Below, piece by piece: positions 63,567-64,000 of a DNA stretch of 64,000 bases (position 1 is its first letter; each line of letters starts with the position of its first letter). The position numbers and the translations under genes were made by a program. A model generated the notes under the pieces. The model did no database searches, had not been told where the DNA came from, and saw only the letters and a program-made list of their open reading frames with translations. Origin of the DNA: Streptomyces sp. NBC_01431 (GTDB lineage Bacteria; Actinomycetota; Actinomycetes; Streptomycetales; Streptomycetaceae). Location of the stretch: NCBI RefSeq assembly GCF_036231355.1, contig NZ_CP109496.1:744001-808000 (forward strand), read 5' to 3'.

Positions 63567-64000
63567 TCAACGCCCCAAATCCGCCCGAGACTCGCCCAGA
63601 TCGGCCCGCATCGCGCGTCGCATCTCACGCAGTCCGCCCCATAGCCCGTCAATGCTCCCGTGCACGGCGGCCGACGAGTCCCCCGCCCGCGGCACGCCGT
63701 CTTCCAGACGCCGAGCCATGCCATACACCACGCCCAGATCATGATTTAGGTCGCCCGCGAGTTCGAGCACGCCCTCCGGAACCCGCATCTGAGCCTCGGC
63801 GTACACGTCCCGGTACTGATCACGCGCCTCGGTCAGCCGTTGCCGCACGGACCGTGGATCCTCGTCGCGGCTCAACGCGTGCAAGTGATCGGTGAGCGCA
63901 GCCAGATACTGCCGAGCCGAGGTGTTGAGTGCCACGTAGCACGACCGCAGCTCCTGAGCCTCGTCGCGCCACTCCCGCACCCGCTCGGCCCGCTCCCGCT
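63567..64000 (-). CDS. Helical hypothetical protein, 5'-truncated by window edge
   Basis: The frame is open to the end of the window; GTG 63980 is an internal candidate start but the codons before it (RERAER) look like a continuing helix. The visible 144 residues are charged and helical (QYLAALTDHLHALSRDED and similar), without recognised motifs. It lies 98 bases upstream of CHAT-2 in the same direction and may belong to the same operon. Confidence 0.6.
   Translation of the reverse strand, partial: RERAERVREWRDEAQELRSCYVALNTSARQYLAALTDHLHALSRDEDPRSVRQRLTEARDQYRDVYAEAQMRVPEGVLELAGDLNHDLGVVYGMARRLEDGVPRAGDSSAAVHGSIDGLWGGLREMRRAMRADLGESRADLGR

Overview
The window reads as a chromosomal segment of a Streptomyces or very close relative. 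The DNA is very GC-rich, third codon positions are almost always G or C, GTG starts are common behind GGAGG-type ribosome binding sites, and several families are actinomycete signatures (a cvn conservon, DUF4429, an EspR-like regulator with an ImmA/IrrE protease, PadR and GAF regulators). A few genes carry the rare TTA leucine codon that Streptomyces reads with the developmentally controlled bldA tRNA. I found no rRNA, tRNA, CRISPR array or intact insertion sequence.

From 1 to about 37.1 kb the content is mostly core-like. It starts with a truncated penicillin-binding D,D-carboxypeptidase and a cysteine-rich, metallothionein-like peptide. Then come a DUF2165 membrane protein and a four-gene operon (EspR-like HTH, ImmA/IrrE metalloprotease, two membrane proteins). 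Next are an AraC/DUF2000 divergent pair, a histidine phosphatase, two translationally coupled ATP-grasp ligases, a complete conservon (cvnA-B-C-D) with a second roadblock gene, and a MHYT sensor. These are followed by a methyltransferase, a hydrolase/PadR divergent pair with a clear palindromic operator, a DUF4429 protein, UppP, a TsaA-like protein, a MOSC protein, a fatty acid desaturase and a SNF2-SWIM pair. The stretch ends with an acetamidase behind a permease remnant, a Tat-exported amidase, and a GAF regulator with aldehyde dehydrogenase closed by a strong terminator.

From 37.5 kb to the end the window becomes accessory and contains the most interesting material. A CHAT caspase-like protease (CHAT-1, 37509-40976) overlaps a small partner gene that has an apparent +1 frameshift. 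It is followed by about 1.4 kb of decayed Tn7/Tn5053-type transposition genes (TniA/TnsB-like and TniB-like remnants). Convergent to a coiled-coil gene then lies an eight-gene, tightly overlapping minus-strand operon (57119 down to 43986). In transcription order it encodes a zinc-ribbon/vWA-like protein, a P-loop GTPase, a large GTPase-associated-type protein, an Hsp70-like ATPase, a secreted or membrane vWA protein, a radical-SAM activase, a coiled-coil protein and a double CbxX-type AAA+ ATPase.

Upstream on the same strand is a second cassette. A CHAT protease paralogue (CHAT-2) overlaps a fusion protein whose C-terminus looks like a Xre/MbcA/ParS antitoxin. That gene is coupled to a RES-domain (ADP-ribosyltransferase-fold, NAD-consuming) toxin, followed by a macro-domain protein. 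The N-terminal domain of the antitoxin fusion is the same domain found in the small partner of CHAT-1. I infer a protease-gated toxin-antitoxin system in which CHAT-2 may recognise this shared domain and release the RES toxin, with the macro-domain protein handling ADP-ribose products. Both CHAT genes contain a TTA codon, suggesting developmental timing. The function is inferred from domain content and gene order only.
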